Under the pieces are notes generated by a model that saw only the letters and a program-made list of their open reading frames with translations, had not been told where the DNA came from and ran no database searches. The position numbers were made by a program, and so were the translations under genes. Below, piece by piece: positions 9,400-19,421 of a stretch of 64,000 nt of DNA. This DNA is from Sphingobium fuliginis (GTDB lineage Bacteria; Pseudomonadota; Alphaproteobacteria; Sphingomonadales; Sphingomonadaceae): the NCBI RefSeq assembly GCF_004152845.1, contig NZ_SEON01000002.1:124001-188000 (forward strand). The letters are read 5' to 3'. Each line of letters begins with the position of its first letter. Position 1 is the first letter of the stretch.

Positions 9400-9849
9400 A
9401 TGCAAGTCGATTTCTACCAGCTCAGCCGCGATCCGGTGGAACAGGTGCTGCCCGCCATAGCGGGCCGTATCCTGGGCATGGGCGAGCGGCTGCTGGTGGT
9501 GGCGCGCGAGCCTGAACGGCTGGAGCGAATCTCCGCCGGGCTGTGGGCGGGGCCGCCGGAAAGCTTCCTGGCGCATGGCCGGGCGGGCGAGGGCGGCGAA
9601 TCGGTGCAGCCGGTGCTGCTGGCGCAGGATTGCCCAAGCGTCGATCTGACCGCCAATGGGGCACGGCATGTCGCATTGGCCGATGGCCTCTGGCGCGAAG
9701 AGGCGCTGGGTTTCGAGCGGGCCTTTTACTTCTTCGACGCGGAAACCGTCGAAGGCGCGCGGGCAAGCTGGCGCGATCTCGCCAAACGCGATGGCGTCAC
9801 GCCACGATTCTGGCGGCAGGAAGGCCGCAAATGGGTGCAAGGTCCATAA
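9400..9849 (+). CDS. holC: DNA polymerase III subunit chi (HolC)
   Basis: 149 aa, matching HolC. In E. coli chi joins psi and links the clamp loader to single-strand-binding protein. The N-terminus MQVDFYQLSRDPVEQVLP and the following helix-strand pattern (ERLLVVAREPERLERISAGLW) are typical, as is the middle GGESVQPVLL segment that leads into the strand facing SSB. It follows pepA, the commonest neighbour of holC, though a palindromic repeat separates them here. The ribosome-binding site is weak (GAAG close to the ATG). Confidence 0.9.
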   Translation: MQVDFYQLSRDPVEQVLPAIAGRILGMGERLLVVAREPERLERISAGLWAGPPESFLAHGRAGEGGESVQPVLLAQDCPSVDLTANGARHVALADGLWREEALGFERAFYFFDAETVEGARASWRDLAKRDGVTPRFWRQEGRKWVQGP

Positions 9850-9942
9850 GCATGGGCCAAAAATCAGCCCTCTTGCGATAGGCTGCGGCCCGGTCTAAAG
9901 GGCGCGCCAACTTATCCCAACAATTCGGAGCTTTTGAGCCTT

Positions 9943-10365
9943 ATGGCCGTGACCCGCACCTTTTCGATCATCAAGCCCGACGCGACCCGTCGCAACCTGA
10001 CGGGCGCCGTGACCAAGAAGCTGGAGGAAGCGGGCCTGCGCGTCGTCGCTTCCAAACGCATCCGCATGAGCCGCGAGCAGGCCGAGGGCTTCTACGCCGT
10101 GCACAAGGAACGCCCCTTCTTCGCCGATCTGGTCGCGTTCATGATCTCCGGCCCGGTGGTCGTGCAGGTCCTGGAAGGCGAGGACGCCGTGAAGCGCAAC
10201 CGCGACATCATGGGCGCCACCAACCCCGCCAATGCCGATGAGGGCACCATCCGCAAGGAATATGCCGAATCGATCGAAGCCAATTCGGTCCATGGTTCCG
10301 ACAGCGAGGAAAATGCCGCGATCGAGATCGCCTATTTCTTCAAGCCGGACGAAATCGTCGGCTGA
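9943..10365 (+). CDS. ndk: Nucleoside-diphosphate kinase
   Basis: 140 aa, exactly family length. Ndk moves the terminal phosphate of ATP to NDPs through a phospho-histidine. The catalytic histidine is H117 in NSVHGSDS, and the N-terminus [13 protein letters not shown] is canonical. I prefer the ATG at 9943 over the in-frame TTG at 9934, because CGGAG at 9926-9930 sits 12 nt before the ATG but only 3 nt before the TTG. A Rho-independent terminator follows. Confidence 0.97.
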   Translation: MAVTRTFSIIKPDATRRNLTGAVTKKLEEAGLRVVASKRIRMSREQAEGFYAVHKERPFFADLVAFMISGPVVVQVLEGEDAVKRNRDIMGATNPANADEGTIRKEYAESIEANSVHGSDSEENAAIEIAYFFKPDEIVG

Positions 10366-10877
10366 TCCGGCATAGTCGGATTGGAAACGGGCCGGGGGCG
10401 ACAAGCCTGCCGGCCCTTTTCTTTTGGAATCTTGGGTGGGAACCGGATTTTAAGCCCCTCCCCTTCAGGTTCAAACGTGACCCGCTTGAAGGGTGGGGTG
10501 GGGGAGTGCCGTTACAGATCAACTTTCCCCTGCCCCACCCGTCAATCCCCTCTCCTCAAGAGTAGGGGAAAAGCCAACGTGCGCCACTGGCCATTTCCGG
10601 ACCCCCTTCAAATGATCCAACCCGCCAAACCTGGAACCGGAATGACTTCACCAGGGACCACCCGTAACCCAATCGCCACAGGCCAACCAAAAAGCATCCT
10701 ATTTTCGACCGAAACATGATTTCGGCCTGTCCTATGCCGCATCCACGGGTCTATCCCGCTTCCTTCCTTGAAACCTCCGGTAAACCACACGCACCCGCCC
10801 ACGCGCGCGCAGGCACGCGCGCGCATATCGTGTGAACTTCGGTGTAAAAGATTTGAGAGCAGTCCCGCGGAAACGGG
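10366..10877. other. Intergenic region between convergent ndk and TPR gene
   Basis: 512 bp without a credible gene. It holds the ndk terminator (10389-10424), a degenerate G/C-rich hairpin region about 10455-10560 built from CCCCTCCCC and GGGTGGGG blocks, and at 10797-10828 an alternating purine-pyrimidine tract (repeated CGCGCG and GCACGCGCG). Short open frames here have no ribosome-binding sites and low-complexity translations. Confidence 0.6.
10389..10424 (+). terminator. Rho-independent terminator of ndk
   Basis: Stem GGGCCGG / CCGGCCC separated by about 14 nt and followed at once by TTTTCTTTT, 24 bp after the ndk stop codon. Confidence 0.8.
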
Positions 10878-11396
10878 TCAGGGCGTCTCGGTTTCCGCCG
10901 CCTTGGGCGCGGGCACCTTGTCCTTCGCGCTCAGCACCGTCGCGGGCGGCCCCTTCTCTATCGCCGCCGCCAGTTGTCCGACCGCCGCGCAGTTCACCTT
11001 GCACAGCCCCTGCGCCTGGGCGAGATTTTCCTTCGCCTTGGCGATGGCGCCCTTCTCGACCATCGCCTCGCCCTGACCGACCAAGGCGGCGACGTCATTG
11101 GGCTCCAGCAACAGCGCCTCGCGATACAGCCGGATCGCCTTGCCCTGCAATCCCTGGGCCCGCGCGACTTCGGCCAGCTCGATATAGGCCATGCGGTTGC
11201 GGGGATCGACCGCCAGCGCGCTTTCCAACGCATCGGTGGCGCCCTGATAATTGCCCGCCTTGCGCGCTGCTTCGCCCGCCTTCTGCCACTCGATGGACAG
11301 CGGCGAAATCTGCGAATCCGGGCGCTGCGTCAGCCCGACGCTGGAAACGGTGGTCAACAGGACGGCCAGGGCGATCGAAGCGGGGGTAAAACGCAT
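10878..11396 (-). CDS. Secreted tetratricopeptide-repeat protein
   Basis: 172 aa. Residues 1-24 form a signal peptide ([14 protein letters not shown]..). The rest carries about three TPR units, for example [20 protein letters not shown] and [20 protein letters not shown] (roughly residues 38-135), then a short Pro/Lys/Glu-rich tail. TPRs mediate protein-protein contacts; a periplasmic scaffold role is likely but no partner is evident. The start at 11396 has GGAG at good spacing and yields the signal peptide; the longer reading frame reaches toward rsmB without such support. Lies 77 bp downstream of rsmB on the same strand, so probably co-transcribed. Confidence 0.8.
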   Translation of the reverse strand: MRFTPASIALAVLLTTVSSVGLTQRPDSQISPLSIEWQKAGEAARKAGNYQGATDALESALAVDPRNRMAYIELAEVARAQGLQGKAIRLYREALLLEPNDVAALVGQGEAMVEKGAIAKAKENLAQAQGLCKVNCAAVGQLAAAIEKGPPATVLSAKDKVPAPKAAETETP

Positions 11397-11473
11397 GCAC
11401 AACTCCAGCCATGTTTCAGGCGCTGATTCCGTCCAAGTCTCGCGATTTTGCGGGCGCTTGTCCATCGACTCTT

Positions 11474-12649
11474 TCACGCCGTCCGTCGCAGCCGCGCGAA
11501 ATAGAAACCGTCCGTCCCGTCATGCGCCGGCGTCAGCAGCAGCCCGTCGCCATGGGCACGGCCCGTCGGCACATCGGCCGGTTCGGCCATCCATCCCTCA
11601 TGCCGTGCCAGAAATGCCCGCACCTGATCCCGCCCCTCCCGGTCCGTCAGCGCGCAGGTAGCATAGACCAGCAGGCCGCCCGGTGCCAGCAAAGGCGCGG
11701 CGAAATCCAGGATTCGCGCCTGCTCCGCCACCAGCCGGTCGAGCCGCGAGGGGGTCAGCCGCCAGCGCGCCTCCGGATTGCGGCGCCAGGTGCCGGTGCC
11801 CGAACAGGGCGCGTCGACCAGCACCACGTCGGCGCGGCCATGCAGGCTTTGCAGCGCGCCCGCCTCATGCCCCTGATCCAGCAGCAGCGTCTCGATGAAG
11901 GTCGCCCCGGCCCGCTCCGCCCGCGGGTCGAGCCGCGACAGCCGCGACCGGATGGTGTCGGCGGCGATCAGCGTGCCCTTGCCCGCCATGGCGCTCGCCA
12001 GCGCCAGCGTCTTGCCCCCCGCCCCGGCGCAGAGATCGATCACGGTCATGCCCGGCTGCGCCCCGCAGGCGGCGGAGATCCATTGGCTGCCGGCATCCTG
12101 CACCTCGACCTGCCCCCATTTCCAGGGATCGCTCTGCTCGACCGGCGCGCCTTCGGGCAGGCGCAAGGCCTCGGGCAGGCCGGACAGACGCACCGCATCG
12201 GGATAGAAGGACGCCACCCTTTCCGGGTCGGCCTTCAGCCGGTTGATGCGCAGGTCGACCGGCGCCCGGCCCAACAGGGCCTCGCGCTCCACGGGCGCGG
12301 CCAGCAGAGGGTCGATCCAGCCGGGCACGACGCCTGCCGCCGTTCCCGCCTCGTCCGCGGCAATCGGCGCCGGCCCATGGGCCGATCCATTGAACAGTTC
12401 CGCCAGTTCCGGCCGCTCGCGGGCCAGCCCCACCATCGCGGCGCGCCCGCTTTCGGGACGCTCGGCCGCGCGGCGCACGGCGTCATAGACATGGTCGCGC
12501 ACCGCCCGCCGGTCCCGCGATCCGGCATAGCGCCGATCCTTGAAATAGCGGGCAATCAGCGTATCCGCCGCCGGCCCGCCGTCACGCGCCGACGATATGA
12601 TGGCGTCGAGCAACTCAATCGCGGCCTGAACGCGTGCGGACGGGGTCAT
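11474..12649 (-). CDS. rsmB: 16S rRNA (cytosine-5)-methyltransferase, RsmB/NOP2 family
   Basis: 391 aa. An N-terminal NusB-like helical domain (about 1-90, [20 protein letters not shown]) precedes a SAM-dependent m5C methyltransferase: motif [11 protein letters not shown] (205-214), the motif IV cysteine in DAPCSGTG (C282) and the catalytic motif VI cysteine in [11 protein letters not shown] (C332). Two cysteines in this arrangement mark RNA m5C methyltransferases. RsmB modifies C967 of 16S rRNA in E. coli; the exact target here is inferred. Sits between guaB and a TPR protein, all minus strand. Confidence 0.88.
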   Translation of the reverse strand: MTPSARVQAAIELLDAIISSARDGGPAADTLIARYFKDRRYAGSRDRRAVRDHVYDAVRRAAERPESGRAAMVGLARERPELAELFNGSAHGPAPIAADEAGTAAGVVPGWIDPLLAAPVEREALLGRAPVDLRINRLKADPERVASFYPDAVRLSGLPEALRLPEGAPVEQSDPWKWGQVEVQDAGSQWISAACGAQPGMTVIDLCAGAGGKTLALASAMAGKGTLIAADTIRSRLSRLDPRAERAGATFIETLLLDQGHEAGALQSLHGRADVVLVDAPCSGTGTWRRNPEARWRLTPSRLDRLVAEQARILDFAAPLLAPGGLLVYATCALTDREGRDQVRAFLARHEGWMAEPADVPTGRAHGDGLLLTPAHDGTDGFYFARLRRTA

Positions 12650-12695
12650 GCGCTACTCCCCCATCACGGGAAAGGAAGAGAATGGAAAAAGGGCC

Positions 12696-14457
<1,762 letters not shown>

Positions 14458-15150
14458 TCAATCCCCCAGGATCACGTCCACGCCCGCACGTGCATGGATG
14501 CTGGTGCCGTCATAGATCGGCAGGACGTTCGCCTTCACATCGACGATCATCTCCAATTCGGTGCACGCCAGGATCGCCGCCTGCACATTCTCCTTGGCGA
14601 TGTCGGTGAGTTCGGACTTCATATAGCGTTCCGACTCGCGGCTGACCTTGCCGATGGTCAGTTCGTCATAGACGATCCGGTCGATCCGCTCGGCCAGTTC
14701 CATGTCCGGGGGCAGCAGCGATATGCCGTGCGCCACCAGCCGCTGGCGATAGAATTTCTCCGTCATTACATTGCGGGTGCCGATCAGCGCGGCCTTTTCG
14801 ATGCCGTCGGCCTGCATCTTGCGCCCTACGGCTTCGGCGATGTTGACGATCGGAATGTCGACGCCCGCCTGCACATCGTCATAGACGCGGTGCATGGAAT
14901 TGGCGCAGATCAGCAAGGCCGCCGCCCCGCCCTGCTCCAGCCGCCTGGCGGACGCGGTCAGCACATCGGCCGCATGGGCCCATTCCTCTTCGGTGATGGA
15001 ACGGCCTATGTCCGCGAAATCCAGGCTTTCGATCAGCAGCGGAGCGCTATGCTGGCCGCCCCGGGCGCGATACACCGCCTGGTTGATGATCTGATAATAG
15101 CGCGCCGTCGACGTCCAGCTGAGACCGCCTATCAGGCCGAGCTTCTTCAT
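14458..15150 (-). CDS. Aspartate/glutamate racemase family protein
   Basis: 230 aa. Two-domain cofactor-independent racemase fold. The N-terminus MKKLGLIGGLSWTST is typical of the YgeA/RacX branch, and both catalytic cysteines are in place: C82 in LLICANSMHRV and C196 in AILACTELEM. Broad-specificity amino-acid racemization is likely (aspartate, or others as in YgeA); substrate not determinable. It is 59 bp downstream of the transhydrogenase-like genes on the same strand, so it may share their transcript. The ribosome-binding site is weak. Confidence 0.85.
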   Translation of the reverse strand: MKKLGLIGGLSWTSTARYYQIINQAVYRARGGQHSAPLLIESLDFADIGRSITEEEWAHAADVLTASARRLEQGGAAALLICANSMHRVYDDVQAGVDIPIVNIAEAVGRKMQADGIEKAALIGTRNVMTEKFYRQRLVAHGISLLPPDMELAERIDRIVYDELTIGKVSRESERYMKSELTDIAKENVQAAILACTELEMIVDVKANVLPIYDGTSIHARAGVDVILGD

Positions 15151-15209
15151 GAATCCGCTTATCCCCATGCGCCGACAAAACCGGACAGGCTTGTCCCTCG
15201 CCCAAATCG

Positions 15210-16022
15210 TTAGGGACGGCGTCCCGCATCGGCAAGCCCCTTCCTGCCCGCACCGCCGCAAAGGCGCGCGCCGAACAGGCTGCCCGCCGCGCCCGCCAGC
15301 CCTCCCGCGACGGCCATCGGCATATTTTCCATCAGGAAAGCGGACGCCGCCAGCGACCAGCCTGCAAAGCCGCCCACCAGCGCCAGCGCAGGTCCGGTTC
15401 CCCACGACAAGGCCCATTTCACAACCGTCCAGCCCGCAAGCCATGCGGCTCCGACGCAGGCAAGGAGCCTGCCCAGGTCCGGAGTCGCGATGAAGGCCGC
15501 GACCAGCCCGCCGGTCGCCGGCAGCATGGCAGCAGCCGCAAGCGGATGCCACCGCCCCGCCGCCCCGCGCCACAGGACCGCCGCCCCCCCCGCGCAGGCC
15601 ATGGCCCCGCAGGCGACGGCTGCGCCGATCGCAGCGGCGCCCTCGATGCGCAGCCGGTCCGTCGCATCGTCCAGCAGGCCGAAGGCATGCGGATCGCGCA
15701 AGGCCGCTCCGCCGATGAAGACGGCCGCCAGGCCGGCCTGTCCGATGAGACCGCTCATCAGCGATGGAAGCGCGGATCGCGGCATGCCGCGCCCCAGCGC
15801 CAGCCCGATCGCGCTTCCCGCGATCAGCGCCGCGCAGATTTGCGGCAGGGCCATGACATCATGGCTGTAGAGGGTCACGGCGCCCGCAACCATCATCGCG
15901 GCGCCCGCCAGATGCGCGCCCCGCCGCAACCCGCCGCCAAGCGGGGCCAGCAGAGCCGCCGCGAACAATAAGGCAGCCAGCGACCAGCCGGCGAGGATCG
16001 CCGCGTTCACGCCTTCCATCAT
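15210..16022 (-). CDS. Truncated PntB-like membrane protein (transhydrogenase dII only)
   Basis: 270 aa, nearly all transmembrane. The pattern follows the membrane domain of the beta subunit of proton-translocating NAD(P) transhydrogenase: a segment SALPSLMSGLIGQAGLAAV aligns with the region around E. coli PntB His91, and GGFAGWSLAASAFLMEN with the YSGWAAAAAGFML region. Full PntB is about 460 aa because an NADP-binding domain (dIII) follows; here the frame stops right at that junction (..LCGGAGRKGLADAGRRP). By my alignment the proton-path His is Ile93 and the conserved Asn in the last helix is Gly. The start is set by an ATGA overlap with the upstream gene. Function unknown; it cannot be an ordinary transhydrogenase. 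Confidence 0.65.
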   Translation of the reverse strand: MMEGVNAAILAGWSLAALLFAAALLAPLGGGLRRGAHLAGAAMMVAGAVTLYSHDVMALPQICAALIAGSAIGLALGRGMPRSALPSLMSGLIGQAGLAAVFIGGAALRDPHAFGLLDDATDRLRIEGAAAIGAAVACGAMACAGGAAVLWRGAAGRWHPLAAAAMLPATGGLVAAFIATPDLGRLLACVGAAWLAGWTVVKWALSWGTGPALALVGGFAGWSLAASAFLMENMPMAVAGGLAGAAGSLFGARLCGGAGRKGLADAGRRP

Positions 16023-16288
16023 GGCCGCGGCGGCATGCCGATCCGCCGCGCCGTCACCAAACCGCCGCAAAACCCGGCGCTGCCCGCTACTATCGCCAGC
16101 AGGCCCAATGTCCGGGCGATACTGCTGCCCGCCTCCGCCGCCACGATCAGCGCGCCGACCAGAATGGCGGATGACAGCATCTGAAGAACGGAAACGAGCG
16201 CCCAGCCCTCGTCCGGCCGCGCCCGCCATGCAACGAGCGCCCCGACGATGCAGGCCGCCAAAAAGCAGGGGAGAAGGAACGGCGTCAT
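16019..16288 (-). CDS. PntAB-like small membrane protein (transhydrogenase alpha dII)
   Basis: 89 aa with about three hydrophobic helices. It resembles the C-terminal membrane part of transhydrogenase alpha (PntA-2): FLAACIVGALVAW, then WALVSVLQMLSSAILVGAL at the place of the PLMSVTNAISG.. helix, and an end GGLVTARRIGMPP like GGF.VT.RML.MF. The conserved Asn of that helix is Gln here. Start supported by AAGGGGGAG. It overlaps the next gene by 4 bp (ATGA), so the two are translationally coupled. No gene for the soluble NAD-binding domain (dI) is next to it, unlike normal pnt operons. Confidence 0.6.
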   Translation of the reverse strand: MTPFLLPCFLAACIVGALVAWRARPDEGWALVSVLQMLSSAILVGALIVAAEAGSSIARTLGLLAIVAGSAGFCGGLVTARRIGMPPRP

Positions 16289-16317
16289 CTGCTCCCCCTT
16301 CAGCGATCAAGCCTGGC

Positions 16318-16443
16318 TTAGCTAGCGATCAGCAGCACGACCAGAGCGGCGACGACGGCGCTGGCGATGGTTCCCCATTTGATGAGGGCCACGAACCCTT
16401 CATAGGTCTGGGTTGCGCTGTTCATATTCCCGTCCGAAGCCAT
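16318..16443 (-). CDS. aa3-type cytochrome c oxidase subunit IV (small)
   Basis: 41 aa, a gene easily missed. The translation starts MASDGNMNSATQTYEGF and continues ALIKWGTIASAVVAALVVLL, one transmembrane helix. This is the pattern of the alphaproteobacterial aa3 oxidase subunit IV family (amphipathic N-terminus, the invariant YxGF.. and KWG/T, then a single helix). It associates with the terminal oxidase in the inner membrane. From memory, this family often precedes pnt genes in sphingomonads, so its place in front of two pnt-like genes supports the remnant-operon reading. A purine-rich stretch (AGAGGGA) precedes the ATG. Confidence 0.8.
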   Translation of the reverse strand: MASDGNMNSATQTYEGFVALIKWGTIASAVVAALVVLLIAS

Positions 16444-16594
16444 GCACTGTCCCTCTCTGTCCGTTTCGCGGCATCCTCTTATCGCCAAGCCCTCTCCCCC
16501 TCAAGCCGTCAGCGGACAAGAAAATTTTTCCGGTTAAGCCGGTCTTTACCCCTCTTCCCTACCTTCGGCACCAGTTCGCTTATGAGGGGTAAGG

Positions 16595-18040
16595 ATGGCG
16601 CGCGACGGCGTTCCGATGCTGATGTTGATCGACGACGAGCCGGCGCAGCGCAGGCTGGTGTCGGCTCTCGCCGCCCGTGCGGGATGGCGCACCATCTTCG
16701 CCAATGACGGCGACACCGCGATTGCGATGCTGGGCACGCAGGACGGCATGCGGCTCGACGCCGTGCTGCTCGACCAGTGGAGCCCGAGCTATGAGCCGAC
16801 CGGCCTGATCCGCGAACTGCGCGCCCGCCGGCCGGCCCTGCCCATATTGATCCTCACCGCGCATAACAATGTCGCCGTCGCGGTGGAGGCGATGCGGGCC
16901 GGCGCCACCGACTATCTCGCCAAGCCGATCGCGCCTGAGCGGCTGCTCGCCGCGCTCAACGCCACGCTGAACGGCGAACATGGCAAGGGCGAGTTGCGCC
17001 CGCTGACCGAAAAGATCCCTGCCGCCCTGTCCTTCGAGGATGTGGTCGGCGCCGCGCCGCAGTTCCGCGCCGCGCTCGCCATCGCGGCCAAGGCGGCCCG
17101 CGCCCGCGTCCCCGTGCTGATCGAGGGCGAAAGCGGCGTCGGCAAGGATGTGATCGCCCGCGCGATCCACGCCGCTTCCCCCCGCCACAAGCAGGCGATG
17201 ATCACCGTCAATTGCGGCGCGATCCCGGCCAATCTGGTGGAATCCGACCTGTTCGGCCATGAACGCGGCGCCTTCACCGGCGCCTTCGACCGGCAGGTCG
17301 GCAAATTCGTCGCGGCCGACATGGGCACGATCTTCCTAGACGAAGTGAGCGAAATGCCGCTGGACGCGCAGGTGAAGCTGCTGCGCGTGCTTCAGGACGG
17401 CGAAGTCCAGCCCATAGGCGCGCGCCGCCCGATCCATGTCGATGTCCGCGTCATCGCCGCCACCAACAAGCGGCTGCATGACGAGATCGAGGCGGGGCGC
17501 TTCCGCGAAGACCTATATTACCGCCTCAACGTCGTGCAGCTCACCATTCCGCCGCTGCGCGAACGTCTGGGCGATGTGCCGGCGCTGTGCCGCCATCTGC
17601 TCGCCCGCATCGCGACCCAGCCGGGATTGCGCGGCCTTGGCCTTACCGACGACGCGCTGGCGCTGCTGATGCAGCATGACTGGCCGGGCAATGTGCGCCA
17701 GCTTCAGAACGCCCTGTTCCGCGCCGCGGTGCTGTGCGAGGGCGATGCTCTTACGCCCCAGGATTTTCCACAGATCGCCGCCCATATTCGCGGGCGCGGC
17801 CATGGCGAGTCCCGTGGCCGGCTTCATGCCGTGCCGCAGCCGCATCGGGAGGCCGCCGGCATCACCCTGTTCGAAGGCGACGGCCATGTCCGCCAACTGG
17901 CGGAGATCGAAGCGGACGTCATCCGCCTGGCCATCGGCCATTATCGCGGGCGCATGACCGAAGTGGCCCGGCGGCTGGGCATCGGCCGTTCGACCCTCTA
18001 CCGCAAGCTCGCCGAACTGGGCATCGACAGCGCTGCCTGA
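16595..18040 (+). CDS. Sigma-54-dependent response regulator, NtrC family
   Basis: 481 aa: receiver (about 8-125, acidic pair D13/D14 in LIDDE, phospho-acceptor D60 in VLLDQ, K110), central AAA+ domain (about 148-375; Walker A GESGVGKD 178-185; ESDLFGHERGAFTGA with the sigma-54-contacting GAFTGA at 225-230; EVSEMPLDAQVKLLRVLQ; arginine finger region WPGNVRQL), and a C-terminal Fis-type helix-turn-helix (MTEVARRLGIGRSTLYRKL). Residues after D60 (QWSPSYEPTG) differ from the usual MLPGxxG loop. No cognate kinase is adjacent, so the input and target promoters are unknown. GAGGGG precedes the ATG. Confidence 0.92.
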   Translation: MARDGVPMLMLIDDEPAQRRLVSALAARAGWRTIFANDGDTAIAMLGTQDGMRLDAVLLDQWSPSYEPTGLIRELRARRPALPILILTAHNNVAVAVEAMRAGATDYLAKPIAPERLLAALNATLNGEHGKGELRPLTEKIPAALSFEDVVGAAPQFRAALAIAAKAARARVPVLIEGESGVGKDVIARAIHAASPRHKQAMITVNCGAIPANLVESDLFGHERGAFTGAFDRQVGKFVAADMGTIFLDEVSEMPLDAQVKLLRVLQDGEVQPIGARRPIHVDVRVIAATNKRLHDEIEAGRFREDLYYRLNVVQLTIPPLRERLGDVPALCRHLLARIATQPGLRGLGLTDDALALLMQHDWPGNVRQLQNALFRAAVLCEGDALTPQDFPQIAAHIRGRGHGESRGRLHAVPQPHREAAGITLFEGDGHVRQLAEIEADVIRLAIGHYRGRMTEVARRLGIGRSTLYRKLAELGIDSAA

Positions 18041-18144
18041 TCGGACCGGCTGCCGCGGGCGGACGCCCCGCACTGCCGTCGTCCCATCGCGCCACACGCG
18101 GTTGCGGCGTTGAAATGTCGCGGCGGCTATGCTTTGGGGGAGCG

Positions 18145-18786
18145 ATGAAAAGCGCCATCCTCGCCGCCGCCATGCCCCTCCTCCTGCTGGTCGCCTGCGG
18201 CCGCGCGGAACCGGTGGAGGACCTCCCAAGCCAGGACGAACTCGCCGCCGCCGCCAATGCCGCCGCGGCTAGGGCGATGGCCGAAGCGAAGGCCGACACG
18301 CCCGCATCCCGCAACTATGTCAATGTCGAGCGCGGCTTTTCCATCACCTTCCCCGAAGGCTGGCAGAAGGACGCGGCCTCCAGCAATGCGGATGGCGTGG
18401 TCTATCAGGACCCCGGCGCGGGCGCGGACGTCCGCATCTTCTGGCAGAAGAAGGAGGGCGACCAGACGCTGCAACAGATCGTCGAGACGGTGAGCGAAGG
18501 CTCCGAAGGGGTGAGCGGCGACTATATCGGCGATAACGAATATCGCGGCACCGCCAATGACGGCGAGGGCAACAATGTCGCGCTGCGCCTGATGAAACAG
18601 CCGGACGGCTCGATCGTCACGGCCAGCTTCGTCTATCCTGAAATGCTGAGCGAGCAATATCAGGCGATGGCGGAAAAGACGCTCGACAGCCTCCGCATCT
18701 TCGCGCCAAAGGCGCAGACGCCGGAGGGCGGCGCGGTTCCCGTGGCGGCGGAGAATGCCGGCACACGCCGAAGCGGCCGGTCATGA
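18145..18786 (+). CDS. Putative lipoprotein
   Basis: 213 aa. The N-terminus MKSAILAAAMPLLLLVACG has a lipobox (LVAC, lipidated Cys18), then an Ala-rich low-complexity stretch (about 30-55) and a globular domain starting NYVNVERGFSITFPEGW. That last pattern (VERGFSITFPxGW) resembles the fold used by proteins of the PsbP/DUF1795-like type that bind at membranes, but this is only a likeness. The start has GGGGGAG 4-9 nt upstream; the longer frame overlaps the regulator gene. Role unknown. Confidence 0.7.
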   Translation: MKSAILAAAMPLLLLVACGRAEPVEDLPSQDELAAAANAAAARAMAEAKADTPASRNYVNVERGFSITFPEGWQKDAASSNADGVVYQDPGAGADVRIFWQKKEGDQTLQQIVETVSEGSEGVSGDYIGDNEYRGTANDGEGNNVALRLMKQPDGSIVTASFVYPEMLSEQYQAMAEKTLDSLRIFAPKAQTPEGGAVPVAAENAGTRRSGRS

Positions 18787-18847
18787 AGGGATCATGGGCG
18801 AGAGGGGAAATGTCCCCCGATCGACCAGGAACACCCCCAGCGCAAAC

Positions 18848-19351
18848 TCACCCGCCAATCGGGACGAAGGCGCCCTTTTCCCGATCCTTCACCACCCTGT
18901 CGGCCCGGAAGACCGACCCGCTCATCGTGATGTAAACGCCCGGCGCGGCAAGCTGCACCGTCGCAAAGGCCATGCCGAGGTTGAAGCTGGCGTCGCTTTC
19001 CCCGAAACGCGCCGGGGCGAGCGCGCCCACCAGCACGACCGTCTTGCCGGCGATGGCGGAAAGCAGCTTCGCCGTCTCCGTCATCGTGTCGGTGCCGTGG
19101 GTGATGACGATATGGCTTTCAGACGCGGCGGCCACATGGTCGCGGATCAGGGCGCGGTCGGCATCGTCCAGTTCCAGGCTGTCCTTGCGCACCACTTCCT
19201 CGATGCGGAAGGGCCGCTTGACGCGGGCGATGTCCAGCAGCTTCGCCACCACCGTTTCGCCCACCTGATAGTTCGACAGCGCATCGAAATAGATCTTGTC
19301 GATCGTCCCCCCGGTGGTGAGGACAAGGATGGACGTTTCGGGGGACAGCAT
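18848..19351 (-). CDS. Short asparaginase-domain protein
   Basis: 167 aa, about half the length of a type I/II L-asparaginase. It contains both N-domain threonine motifs: LTTGGTIDK (residues 11-19) and ITHGTDTMTETA (83-94), the latter giving the Thr-Asp pair used in catalysis. The C-terminal domain that contributes to the active site in the dimer of normal asparaginases is absent, with no trace downstream. Single-domain forms of this length recur in proteobacteria, so this is more likely a distinct subfamily than a truncation. Catalytic ability is uncertain. Confidence 0.8.
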   Translation of the reverse strand: MLSPETSILVLTTGGTIDKIYFDALSNYQVGETVVAKLLDIARVKRPFRIEEVVRKDSLELDDADRALIRDHVAAASESHIVITHGTDTMTETAKLLSAIAGKTVVLVGALAPARFGESDASFNLGMAFATVQLAAPGVYITMSGSVFRADRVVKDREKGAFVPIGG

Positions 19352-19421
19352 CGCAGGACTCCAAAGGAGGGAAATGTCGTTTCTCTATGGGATTTTCGGG
19401 AAGAGGTGAACCGCCCCGGCC

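Noticed and set aside
16444..16594. Search for a dI-domain transhydrogenase gene upstream of the pnt-like pair
   Set aside because: The upstream gap is 150 bp, and the next gene is a sigma-54 regulator on the other strand; no dI coding sequence in either orientation.
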